DNA from: Bacillota bacterium | GTDB lineage: Bacteria > Bacillota > Clostridia > Christensenellales > Aristaeellaceae | Length of the DNA: 32,582 nucleotides | Direction: 5' to 3' | Assembly: GCA_023402355.1 (NCBI GenBank) | Contig: JAEXCG010000067.1 | Location: 1 to 32,582, forward strand | Shown here: piece after piece, positions 14,721 to 22,289 of the stretch | Layout of the letters: every line of letters starts with the position of its first letter | How positions within the stretch are numbered: position 1 is the first letter of the stretch | The notes under the pieces: model-generated | Told to the model about the DNA's origin: nothing | What the model saw: the letters and a program-made list of their open reading frames with translations, nothing else | Databases searched by the model: none | Translations under genes and position numbers: made by a program

Positions 14721-16502
14721 ATGCTGAAAAGCGGGATAAGGGAAATCGGGCGGATTCTCGTTCGCGCGGGACGGCTGATCGCGGGCGGACTCCCGACGCT
14801 CCTCTTGTTGGACGTGTTATACCGCCTCCTGCTGCGCCTGCTCACGCCGCTGACGCAGCAGGGGCTCACGTGGGCCGCGTCGCGGGCGGACGCGGGGTTC
14901 GTGACGGCGCAGGGAGCGGGGCTCTGGCTCTCGGGTCTGCCGCTGGCGGCGGTGTGCGCGCTGACGGCGCTGCTGTACGCGTTTGGCGCGCTTGCGGAAG
15001 TCATTGTCATCCTTCTGTGCCTGCAGGACGTGAGCAGGGGAAAGCGAGACGGCGTGTTCGGGCTGCTTTCGCGCGCGCTGCGGCAAGCAGCGGGGGCGTT
15101 TCGGCCGCGCAACCTGCCGCTTTTGCCGGTGCTGCTCGTGCTCGCGCCCGGCCTGGTCGCGTTTGAGCGCGGCATGGCGCTGCTCACGGGCCTCGGCGGG
15201 AACAGCCTGCCCGCCCGGATGGGCGTAATCGCCGGGCTGACGGCCGTGTACGCTCTCGTCTTTCGCTGGGCGCTCGCGCTGCACGCCGCTTTGCTGGAGG
15301 GAAAACCGCTGCGCCGGAGCCTTCGGCGCAGCGCGGAGCTGCTGCGCGGCCGGAGGACGGCGTCCGCGCTGGCGGCCCTCGCCGCGCTCCTTTTGCAGCT
15401 CGCCATGATGACGGCGGCGGCGTTTGCCGTGTCGCTTTGCTTGCAGACAATCGTGCGGATCGCGCAGCCGCAGCGCGCCCTGCCGCTGTATTGGTCGCTC
15501 TACACGCGCCTGTCGGCAGCGGGGAGGGCCCTGGGCGGCGCGCTTTTCGCAATCTGTGGGCTGGGCGTGCTCAGCGCCGTGCGGGACGCTTGTCTCGGCC
15601 TGCCGATGCCCTCCCGGCAGCGCCCTGTGGGCAGGGCGCGGGATCGCGCGCTGGGGCAATGCGCGCTGGCCTTGGCGGCGGCGCTGCTCTTCGCCTTGCC
15701 GGGGCTGCCCGCGCCGGACGCGGGGCTTCCCGTGCAGGTCGTCGCGCACCGGGCGGGCGCGGACATCGGCCCGGAGAACACGCTTTCCGCGCTGGACGAG
15801 GCGATCCGCAGCCGGGCGGTCATGGCCGAAATCGACGTGCGGCAGACGCAGGACGGCGCGCTCGTCGTCCTGCACGACGCAAGCCTCCGACGCGTCGCGG
15901 GCGTGGGGCGTTCCATCGGCGGCCTGACGCTCGCGCAGGCGCGCGGCTACGACGTGGGAAGCGGCTTTTCGCCCGCCTATGCGGGCGAGCGCATCCCTAC
16001 GCTTCACGAAATGCTGGAGCGCGCGCGGGGAAAGATCGAGCTGATGATCGAGATCAAGACGGGACGGCCTGAGGCGGTTTTGCAGGCCCTGCGCGATCTG
16101 GACATGGAGGATCAGTGCGTGCTGGCGGCGACGGATTATGGGATGCTGGGGACGATCCGGCAGATCGCGCCGCAGATGCGCACCTGCTACATCGCCTCGT
16201 CGTTTTACGGGAATCCGGCCCGGCTTACAGCCGCGGACCAGCTTTCGCTGCGGGCGGACGCCGTCACCCTCTCGCTCGTGCGCGGAGCGCACGCGGGCGG
16301 CAAGGAGATCTTTTGCTGGACGGTGAACGACGAGCCCACGATGCGCCGCATGCTGGCCTACGGGGTGGACGGCATCATCACCGACGACCCCTACCTCGCC
16401 GCGCACGTCGTGGAGACGTCGGACCGCGGACTGCTGGCGCTGACGATCGAGGCGCTGGGGGAGAAGGAGGAGACGCTGCCGGATGCACAGGCGGAAGAAT
16501 AA
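14721..16502 (+). CDS. Membrane-anchored glycerophosphodiester phosphodiesterase
   Basis: 593 residues. Residues 1 to about 320 contain about six to seven hydrophobic segments of the membrane domain that often precedes this enzyme in Firmicutes. The C-terminal domain (about 338-575) is a GDPD barrel: HRAGADIGPENT with the first catalytic His at 343, AEIDVRQTQDGALVVLHDAS with the acidic metal ligands and the second His, LMIEIKTG, and the closing FCWTVND and GVDGIITDDP. Such enzymes hydrolyse glycerophosphodiesters to glycerol 3-phosphate and an alcohol, here probably at the membrane from lipid or teichoic acid turnover. The start at 14721 follows AGGAAGG and the promoter at 14675. An in-frame ATG at 14526 would overlap the divergent gene and is rejected. 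Confidence 0.88.
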   Translation: MLKSGIREIGRILVRAGRLIAGGLPTLLLLDVLYRLLLRLLTPLTQQGLTWAASRADAGFVTAQGAGLWLSGLPLAAVCALTALLYAFGALAEVIVILLCLQDVSRGKRDGVFGLLSRALRQAAGAFRPRNLPLLPVLLVLAPGLVAFERGMALLTGLGGNSLPARMGVIAGLTAVYALVFRWALALHAALLEGKPLRRSLRRSAELLRGRRTASALAALAALLLQLAMMTAAAFAVSLCLQTIVRIAQPQRALPLYWSLYTRLSAAGRALGGALFAICGLGVLSAVRDACLGLPMPSRQRPVGRARDRALGQCALALAAALLFALPGLPAPDAGLPVQVVAHRAGADIGPENTLSALDEAIRSRAVMAEIDVRQTQDGALVVLHDASLRRVAGVGRSIGGLTLAQARGYDVGSGFSPAYAGERIPTLHEMLERARGKIELMIEIKTGRPEAVLQALRDLDMEDQCVLAATDYGMLGTIRQIAPQMRTCYIASSFYGNPARLTAADQLSLRADAVTLSLVRGAHAGGKEIFCWTVNDEPTMRRMLAYGVDGIITDDPYLAAHVVETSDRGLLALTIEALGEKEETLPDAQAEE

Positions 16503-16521
16503 AAACAATGTCTTTCATGGG

Positions 16522-17160
16522 TCAGTTTTCGTCGCCGGACGGTAAACTTTGCATGAGGGCATAGAAATGTGCGGGTTCACCGGTGCAGAAATACGCATAC
16601 CACGAGGCCAGCGTGCTTGACTCAAATACGCCTAAATGTGCGATGATTTGTTTTGCCCACGGCAAAGCCCCGGCGGAGCCTGCGGTTATCAGATTGCCGT
16701 CCGCCACAGAGAGCTGGTCCACATAAAAACTTGTTCCCTTATACCCCGGAGAAACCATTTCGAGAAATCCCGGTCCGTTGCTGGTATGCGGACGGTCGTC
16801 CAGCAGGCCAAGGCCGGCGAGCGCGGCGGTGGCCCCGCAGATTGCGCAGACCGTGGCGCCCGACGAGAGCAACTCGCTTGCTTTTTCGAGGATGGCGCCA
16901 TGCCTTGGGTCGTTCCATGTCTCCGCGCCCGGCAAAAGCAACACGCTTGACTCATGAACCACCATATCGTCGATCACGCAATCAGGCACGATTGTCAGCC
17001 CGCCCATCGTATGAACGGGCGCTTTGGAAGGTCCGACCGTTTTAAGGGAGATACGAGGGGCGTCCTTTTTGAAAAATCGGCCGGAATGCAATTCCGCTGT
17101 GACGTAACCCAGTTCCCAGTCGGCCAAGGTATCCAGGACGTAGATGTAGATCGTAAACAT
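16522..17160 (-). CDS. DJ-1/PfpI family protein (type 1 glutamine amidotransferase-like)
   Basis: 212 residues with the DJ-1/PfpI fold. The nucleophile elbow is AICGATAAL with Cys 108, and a conserved acidic residue lies at Glu 16 (ADWELGY). LLLPGAETW (75-83) is also typical. The family contains deglycase-like, hydratase and amidase-like enzymes as well as regulators, so the reaction is not certain. It is divergent from a WYL-domain regulator and shares the 11-bp inverted repeat at 17234-17261, so that regulator probably controls it. GGAGGA lies 7 bases before the ATG. GC content is lower than in the genes around it. Its end is 19 bases from the facing phosphodiesterase stop, with no terminator visible. 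Confidence 0.87.
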   Translation of the reverse strand: MFTIYIYVLDTLADWELGYVTAELHSGRFFKKDAPRISLKTVGPSKAPVHTMGGLTIVPDCVIDDMVVHESSVLLLPGAETWNDPRHGAILEKASELLSSGATVCAICGATAALAGLGLLDDRPHTSNGPGFLEMVSPGYKGTSFYVDQLSVADGNLITAGSAGALPWAKQIIAHLGVFESSTLASWYAYFCTGEPAHFYALMQSLPSGDEN

Positions 17161-17202
17161 GCGTTTCCTCCAATTTCATGCTGTTTCCTTCCGAGGGACA
17201 GA

Positions 17203-17231
17203 TTGCTTTGTCTGCGGTTTTATTGTACCAT
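17203..17231 (+). promoter_or_regulatory. Promoter of the WYL regulator gene
   Basis: TTGCTT (17203-17208) and TACCAT (17226-17231) are separated by 17 bases. On the other strand TACAAT (revcomp at 17224-17229) is the likely -10 of the DJ-1 gene, so the two promoters overlap back to back. Confidence 0.55.
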
Positions 17232-17233
17232 GT

Positions 17234-17261
17234 CCTTGTTGCCAGCAGGATGGCAACAAGG
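17234..17261. promoter_or_regulatory. Perfect 11-bp inverted repeat, probable WYL regulator operator
   Basis: CCTTGTTGCCA (17234-17244) and TGGCAACAAGG (17251-17261) are separated by six bases. The repeat lies just after the -10 of the WYL gene and in the -35 zone of the divergent DJ-1 promoter, which has no good -35 hexamer. This arrangement fits self-repression of the regulator and activation or repression of the partner gene. Confidence 0.65.
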
Positions 17262-17276
17262 AAAGGCGGCCATCGG

Positions 17277-18209
17277 ATGAAAGTTGACAGGTTGGTCAGC
17301 ATGATCATGCTCCTCCTTGACAAGGAGCGTGTGGGCGCGCAGGAATTGGCGGACCTGTTCGAGGTTTCGCCCCGCACAATCTACCGCGACATGGACGCTA
17401 TCAACAGGGCGGGCATTCCTGTCCGCTCAACGCCGGGCGTGGGCGGCGGCTTTGAAATTCTGCCGCAGTACAAGATGGATCGAAAGGTCTTTTCGTCGGC
17501 CGACCTTTCCGCGATCCTGATGGGGCTTTCCAATCTATCTACGCTGATACGAGGGGACGAACTGGTAAACGCCCTGGCAAAAGTGAAGAGCTTTATCCCC
17601 GCCGACAGAGCGAAAGACATCGAGGTAAGAGCAAGTCAGATTTATATCGATTTAAGCCCGTGGATGGGGGATGGGAACATCCAACCTTATTTAAACAGGG
17701 TGAAAACGGCTTTAGCGGAAAACAGGCTGCTTTCGTTTGACTATGTAGACCGCCATGGCAATAAAACCACGCGAACGGCCGAGCCCTATCAGCTTGTACT
17801 GAAAAGCAGCCATTGGTATTTTCAGGGGTATTGCCTTACAAGGAACGATTTTCGCCTGTTCAGGCTAACCCGCACATCAAACCTGGAAATAGAAAAGGAA
17901 ACGTTTACACCGCGGAATCCTCCTAAGCCGATATTAGACTTTGCGGAAACGCTGGAAACCTTGCAAACAAGAATTAAAATACGCATTCATAAGTCTGTGA
18001 TGGACAGGGTGCTTGACTTTTGCGCGTATGATCAACTTACGTCGGATGGCGAGGAGCATTATATGGTGGATTTTCCATTTATTGAGAACGAATACTACTA
18101 CAATATGCTTTTCAGCTTTGGGGAGCGATGCGAGTGCTTAGCGCCGCCGCACGTCCGCGCAGAAATGAAGCGTAGAATACAGGGCTTAGCCTCCCTGTAT
18201 GAAGGCTAG
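17277..18209 (+). CDS. WYL-domain transcriptional regulator (YafY-like)
   Basis: 310 residues. The N-terminal HTH (about 3-55) reads RLVSMIMLLLDKERV, ELADLFEVSPRTIYRDMDAI and a wing ending GVGGGFEI. A WYL domain follows (about 140-210: LSFDYVDRHG, TRTAEPYQLVLKSSHWYFQGYC, FRLFRLTR), and a C-terminal WCX-like part. WYL proteins sense ligands, often nucleic-acid-related, and may activate or repress. The start at 17277 gives the usual family N terminus (MKVDRL); an in-frame ATG at 17250 is inside the inverted repeat. AAGGAAAGG lies about 10 bases upstream. Base composition is near 45-50 percent GC in the second half, far below neighbours, which suggests transfer. It probably regulates the divergent DJ-1 gene. 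Confidence 0.9.
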   Translation: MKVDRLVSMIMLLLDKERVGAQELADLFEVSPRTIYRDMDAINRAGIPVRSTPGVGGGFEILPQYKMDRKVFSSADLSAILMGLSNLSTLIRGDELVNALAKVKSFIPADRAKDIEVRASQIYIDLSPWMGDGNIQPYLNRVKTALAENRLLSFDYVDRHGNKTTRTAEPYQLVLKSSHWYFQGYCLTRNDFRLFRLTRTSNLEIEKETFTPRNPPKPILDFAETLETLQTRIKIRIHKSVMDRVLDFCAYDQLTSDGEEHYMVDFPFIENEYYYNMLFSFGERCECLAPPHVRAEMKRRIQGLASLYEG

Positions 18210-18301
18210 CCGAGGATACGGGAATGCCCCCCGTTTATCCATAGAGACATATCAGCCGGAAAAAGGGCCTTCTCCTCGGACTACGGCGACAAGCGCAGAT
18301 T

Positions 18302-18344
18302 AAAAAACGCGCCCGCACATCGGCTCATCCGATGTGCGGGCGCG
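18302..18344 (-). terminator. Strong terminator of the branching enzyme gene
   Basis: A 16-bp perfect stem, CGCGCCCGCACATCGG (18308-18323) and CCGATGTGCGGGCGCG (18329-18344), with a five-base loop, followed on the minus strand by six T residues (18307-18302). It could also stop read-through from the facing WYL gene. Confidence 0.93.
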
Positions 18345-18354
18345 CATTTGCCCC

Positions 18355-20385
18355 TTAGGAATCTTCCTCCACCCGCTCGAGCACCAGCGCGCTGCGCGCG
18401 GGGATGTAGATTTCAAACCCGATGCCGCGCTTGCCCTGCGCGCGGGCGGTGTAGACGTAGTCGTGCGAGATGCGCTCATACCCGCCGAAGCAGGCGCTGT
18501 CGCTGTCCAGCACCACGCGGTAGCGGCCCTCCTGCGGCACGGGCAGGTAGAAGTCCTTGAGCGACTGCACGGGGTGAAAGTTGAACAGGAAGATGAGCCC
18601 GGCCTTTTCGTAGGCGAGCAGCTTGCGCTCCTGCTCCTGCCACAGATTGCGCGGCGTGGCGGCGGAAAGCACCCCGCGCTCCTTGATGAGCTCCAGCATC
18701 GCGCGGTCGAAGTCGCCCAGGTAGGAGTAGCGCAGGAAGCCGTCCTCCGAAAGGCTCCACAGCCTGCGGGCGTGCGCGAAGCTCCAGCCGTTGCCCTCGC
18801 GGGGGAAGTCGATCCACTCCGGATGGCCGAACTCGTTGCCCATGAAGTTGAGGTAGCCCTCGCCCGCCAGCGAGCAGGTGACAAGGCGGATCATCTTGTG
18901 CAGCGCGAGCGCGCGCTCCACCACGGGGTTTTGGTAGGCGCGGTTCATGCCCCAGTACATTTCCTTGTCCGCCAGCCAGAACATGATCGTCTTGTCGCCC
19001 ACCAGGGCCTGATCGTGCGATTCGCAGTAGCCGACGTTCTTCTCCTGCGGGCGGCGCGTGGTCAGCTCGTACCACATCTTGCCCATGTCCCATTCCTCGT
19101 CGCGGCAGTTTTTGAGGGTCTTGATCCAGTAGTCCGGGACGCCCATGGACAGGCGGTAGTCGAAGCCGAGGCCCCCCGCCTTGACCGGCAGGCACATGCC
19201 TGGCATGCCGCTCATGTCCTCCGCGACGAGCACGCAGTTCTTCCTGACCCTGTGGCAAAGCTCGCTCGCCAGCTGCAGGTACGCGACCGCGTCCACGTTG
19301 GTGTTCAAAGAGAAATACTTGTCGTATCCGTCGAACGACTGCCCCAGACCGTGGTCGTGGTAGAGCATGCTCGTCACGCCGTCGAAACGGAAGCCGTCGA
19401 AGTGGTACTCCGTCAGCCAGAACTTGAGGTTGGAGAGCAGGAAGTGCAGCACCTCGTGCTTGCCGTAGTCGAACACCTTGGAATCCCAGGCGGGGTGGTT
19501 GCCCGCGCCGCCGGGCAGGAAAAACTGGGTGTCCGTGCCGTCAAAGCAGTTGATGCCCTCGGCGACGTTCTTGGCCGCGTGCGAGTGCACGAGGTCGAGC
19601 AGCACGCTGATGCCCATCGCGTGCGCGGTGTCGACGAGCTCCTTGAGGTCGTCCGGCGTGCCATACCACGAGGAGGCCGCGAAGAAGTTGGTCACCTGAT
19701 AGCCGAACGACGCGTAGTAGGGATGCTCCATTACCGCCATGAGCTGCACGGTGTTGTAGCCGTCCCGCTTGATGCGTGGCAGGATGTTCTGCGTGAACTC
19801 GCGGTAGGTGCCGATGCCCTCCTTTTCCTGCGCCATGCCGATGTGCGCCTCGTAGATGACGGGGGGAATGTTGCGCCTGGGCGAGAAGCGCTGGTCGCTC
19901 CACTCGAAGGGCTTGGCCGGGGCCCAGATTTGGCCGTCGAAGCAGCGGGTATCCGGGTTTTGCACGACCCGATGGATGTACAGCGGGATGTGATCCTGCA
20001 CGCCGCCGGGATGCGTGACCTGCACCTTGACGCGCGAGAGGTGCTTGAGCGCTGTTTTTCCCTTGATTTCGATTTCCCAGTTCCCGTTCTCCAGGCGCTG
20101 CATGGGGTGGGACTCGCGGTTCCACTTGTTGAAGTCGCCGATCAGATGCATGGCCGTCGCGTTGGGCGCCCATTCGCGGTAGATCCAGCCCTTCTCCGTG
20201 CGGTGAAAACCGTAGTACAGGTCGCCGTTCGCGAAGTCTTCCAATTTTACGCCGGTGGGCAGAAGCGATTTTTTGACCGCCTTGTACCGGGCCATGCGCA
20301 GGTCGATGTCGCCCTCGTAGCGCGTGAGCCAGGGATCGATCGTCAGGATGTCGTAGCGCTTCTTTTTAAGTTCAGCCGTCGCCAT
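18355..20385 (-). CDS. glgB: 1,4-alpha-glucan branching enzyme, eukaryote-like GH13 type
   Basis: 676 residues. It makes alpha-1,6 branches in glycogen. An N-terminal CBM48-like domain (about 50-145, GWIYREWAPNATAMHLIGDFNKWN) precedes the GH13 barrel. Catalytic residues are Asp 335 (GFRFDGVTSM), Glu 389 (VAEDMSGMP) and Asp 458 (CESHDQALVGD), with DLVHSH at 264-269. The sequence pattern follows animal, fungal and plant branching enzymes (for example FGYQVTNFFAASS and LNFMGNEFGHPEW) more than the common bacterial GlgB, which also has a different N terminus. The start at 20385 has GAGAGG 9 bases upstream; ATGs at 20391 and 20394 are too close to it. It stands alone, without other glycogen genes nearby. 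Confidence 0.93.
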   Translation of the reverse strand: MATAELKKKRYDILTIDPWLTRYEGDIDLRMARYKAVKKSLLPTGVKLEDFANGDLYYGFHRTEKGWIYREWAPNATAMHLIGDFNKWNRESHPMQRLENGNWEIEIKGKTALKHLSRVKVQVTHPGGVQDHIPLYIHRVVQNPDTRCFDGQIWAPAKPFEWSDQRFSPRRNIPPVIYEAHIGMAQEKEGIGTYREFTQNILPRIKRDGYNTVQLMAVMEHPYYASFGYQVTNFFAASSWYGTPDDLKELVDTAHAMGISVLLDLVHSHAAKNVAEGINCFDGTDTQFFLPGGAGNHPAWDSKVFDYGKHEVLHFLLSNLKFWLTEYHFDGFRFDGVTSMLYHDHGLGQSFDGYDKYFSLNTNVDAVAYLQLASELCHRVRKNCVLVAEDMSGMPGMCLPVKAGGLGFDYRLSMGVPDYWIKTLKNCRDEEWDMGKMWYELTTRRPQEKNVGYCESHDQALVGDKTIMFWLADKEMYWGMNRAYQNPVVERALALHKMIRLVTCSLAGEGYLNFMGNEFGHPEWIDFPREGNGWSFAHARRLWSLSEDGFLRYSYLGDFDRAMLELIKERGVLSAATPRNLWQEQERKLLAYEKAGLIFLFNFHPVQSLKDFYLPVPQEGRYRVVLDSDSACFGGYERISHDYVYTARAQGKRGIGFEIYIPARSALVLERVEEDS

Positions 20386-20474
20386 AGCCATCATCCTCTC
20401 CGTGTGAATCCGTCTGCGGGGCGCGAAAGTCGGTCCGCGCGCCCCAAAGGGCAAGAAGCCCAAGGTTTGGTATC

Positions 20475-20503
20475 ATTATACAGGAAACGGGGGGATAAAA
20501 CAA
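20475..20503 (-). promoter_or_regulatory. Promoter of the branching enzyme gene, overlapping the upstream terminator
   Basis: On the minus strand TTGTTT (20498-20503) and TATAAT (20475-20480) are separated by 17 bases. The -35 lies within the T-tract of the terminator that ends the preceding operon. The leader of about 80 bases has two small hairpins, GGGGCGCG with CGCGCCCC (20418-20445) and GGGC with GCCC (20449-20461), possibly regulatory. Confidence 0.72.
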
Positions 20504-20529
20504 GCGCGCGGGCCGAAAGCGGCCCGCGC
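20497..20529 (-). terminator. Terminator of the glycosyltransferase-like operon
   Basis: The minus strand shows GCGCGGGCC (20529-20521), loop GCTTTC and GGCCCGCGC (20514-20506), then GCTTGTTTTAT. It lies a few bases after the stop of the last operon gene. Confidence 0.82.
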
Positions 20530-20534
20530 CATGC

Positions 20535-22277
20535 TCAGCGGATGGATTCTAGGACGACCCAGTCGGCAAACTCATGATAGTTGAAGCCCTCAGCGTCCAG
20601 CGCCTGCGTGTCCTCCGCGCGGAGGATGTACAGGGTATCGGGCGCAGGCGCCGGCGTCTGGGATTCTGGGCGGAAGAGCGTAAAGCGCTGCGCGAAGTCA
20701 TCGCCTGTAGAGGAACCCTGAATGGCGGACGCGGGCAGATCGAAAGCAAATGCGGTCAGCACGCGGGTCGCCTGATCGGGGCTGGAATGGGGCGCGCTGG
20801 CGGAGACGTATACGCGCTGCGGGTTTGTCGTCTCTGCGTACGCCGCCGCCTCCGTGAACCCGCGGTAGAAGGTGGGAGCTGTACGGACCGGGGACTCTTC
20901 CGCGAAGTAACCGACCGCAAAAAGCCCGAAGCCTATAGCATAAAGCGCCGCGATCAGGGCGCCCGTGAGCGGTACACGGCGAGAGACGTACGAAAGCCCC
21001 TTGGCGCAAAGCAGGAGGAGAAGCGGAAGAACCATGGCGAGATGCCGCGCGTCCAGCTCTCTGAAATATAGCGCGAAGCCCGACATGCAAAGAAGCAGGA
21101 GCGTGCAGGCGGCCGCTGCGGCCGGGGTTCGGCGCGCTAAGGAAGCCTCTTTGCCGCGAAAGCATTGCACGAGCCATGCGGCCCCGCCCAGCACGGCGAC
21201 AGGCAACATGAAAAGCTGATAGAGCCCGTAATTCGGCAGAGCGTAAAGCGAGGGCTGATCCGCCGTGGATGCCGGAAGCTGCAACAGCGTCTGCTGCAGG
21301 AAGCTGAACCCGTTGTCCATCATCGTATCGAACGCATCCGCCCCGCGATACAACTGTGGGTCCGGCGAAAGGAGGCCGCGCGCCGCATGCTCGTAGGCTT
21401 CAAAGCGCGGAATTTCGACGCCGAGGAAGGTGAACCCCTCGAACCCAAAGGCGTTGACCACGAGCGTCAGGATCGCGGGCAGCGCGACGGCGAGATATAA
21501 CGCCGCGCCGAGCATCACGGTGCGGACCGGCAGCTTATGGCGGACGAGCAGGTACGCGCAAAGCAGCAGGATGAACGGGGGAATCACATACCAGGCCGCG
21601 TCGCAGGCGTACATGGAAAGCCCGAAGAGCGCCATTGAGGCGTAATGCCACGGCCTGCGCGCTTCGCCCATCGAAAGCGCCCACAGGGAAAGCACGAGCA
21701 TCGCGGGCAGCGCCTGCGCGCTCGCGGCCCAGCGGCTTTGCATGACGAGTCCCGGGGCGAGCGCGTAGAGAAAGAAGCCGATGCGCGCTGCGCGTCGTCC
21801 GCTCATTCGGCGGCACAGGCCGTAAAACGCGGCCGCCGAAAGCAAATGGAGGAGCAGCATCGGCAGGCGAACCGAAAGGATCGAAAGGCCCATCAGGGCG
21901 ACGAAGGGCGCGGTCAGCAACGAGAGCAGCGGCCCGGTCTGCGAGGTGCCCCAGACATTGAGCTGCGCCGTCAGGCGTCCGGTGAACGCGGCCCCGCCCG
22001 TCTGCACGAGCGCGCGGGCTTCGACCCCGACGAGCGCTTCCTCCGCCGAAAGGCCTGCGGGCACGCCCGTCAGTTGATAGGCGCGCGCGAAGAGCGCGGC
22101 GGCCGCGACGAGCAGCAGCAGGGGGAGCTCGAAACGGTCCACGAAGCGGGCGAACGCTTTGTCCGCGCCGCCGAGCACGCGCGTACGGCGAAGCGCCGCG
22201 CAGGCCTTTGGCTGGGTCGCGAGGACGCACAGGCCCACGCAGAGGAACAGAAAGACGGTTATCAGCGGAGAATCCAT
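20535..22277 (-). CDS. GT-C-like polytopic membrane glycosyltransferase, type B, second cassette
   Basis: 580 residues with about 12 hydrophobic segments and a C-terminal soluble part (about 460-580). The first outside loop reads GVPAGLSAEEALVGVEARAL with Glu 79 and Glu 80 where GT39/PMT-like enzymes carry the catalytic acidic residue; later WGTSQTGPLLSLLTAP and VRLPM follow the same family plan. Such enzymes move sugars from lipid-phosphate carriers to acceptors outside the membrane. Acceptor and sugar are unknown. The start at 22277 has AGGAGGG 6 bases upstream, placed over the stop of the preceding gene, so translation is coupled. It is paralogous to the protein encoded at 24085-25746, and is the last gene of the operon. 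GC content is high, as in the type A gene before it. Confidence 0.8.
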   Translation of the reverse strand: MDSPLITVFLFLCVGLCVLATQPKACAALRRTRVLGGADKAFARFVDRFELPLLLLVAAAALFARAYQLTGVPAGLSAEEALVGVEARALVQTGGAAFTGRLTAQLNVWGTSQTGPLLSLLTAPFVALMGLSILSVRLPMLLLHLLSAAAFYGLCRRMSGRRAARIGFFLYALAPGLVMQSRWAASAQALPAMLVLSLWALSMGEARRPWHYASMALFGLSMYACDAAWYVIPPFILLLCAYLLVRHKLPVRTVMLGAALYLAVALPAILTLVVNAFGFEGFTFLGVEIPRFEAYEHAARGLLSPDPQLYRGADAFDTMMDNGFSFLQQTLLQLPASTADQPSLYALPNYGLYQLFMLPVAVLGGAAWLVQCFRGKEASLARRTPAAAAACTLLLLCMSGFALYFRELDARHLAMVLPLLLLLCAKGLSYVSRRVPLTGALIAALYAIGFGLFAVGYFAEESPVRTAPTFYRGFTEAAAYAETTNPQRVYVSASAPHSSPDQATRVLTAFAFDLPASAIQGSSTGDDFAQRFTLFRPESQTPAPAPDTLYILRAEDTQALDAEGFNYHEFADWVVLESIR

Positions 22278-22289
22278 GTGCATCCCTCC

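Noticed and set aside
20386..20470. Riboswitch in the leader of the branching enzyme gene
   Set aside because: Only two short simple hairpins are visible, with no match to a known riboswitch core that I recognise.
18334..20577. Long plus-strand open frame opposite the branching enzyme
   Set aside because: Mirror frame of a well-recognised GH13 enzyme; low-complexity composition and no ribosome site of note.
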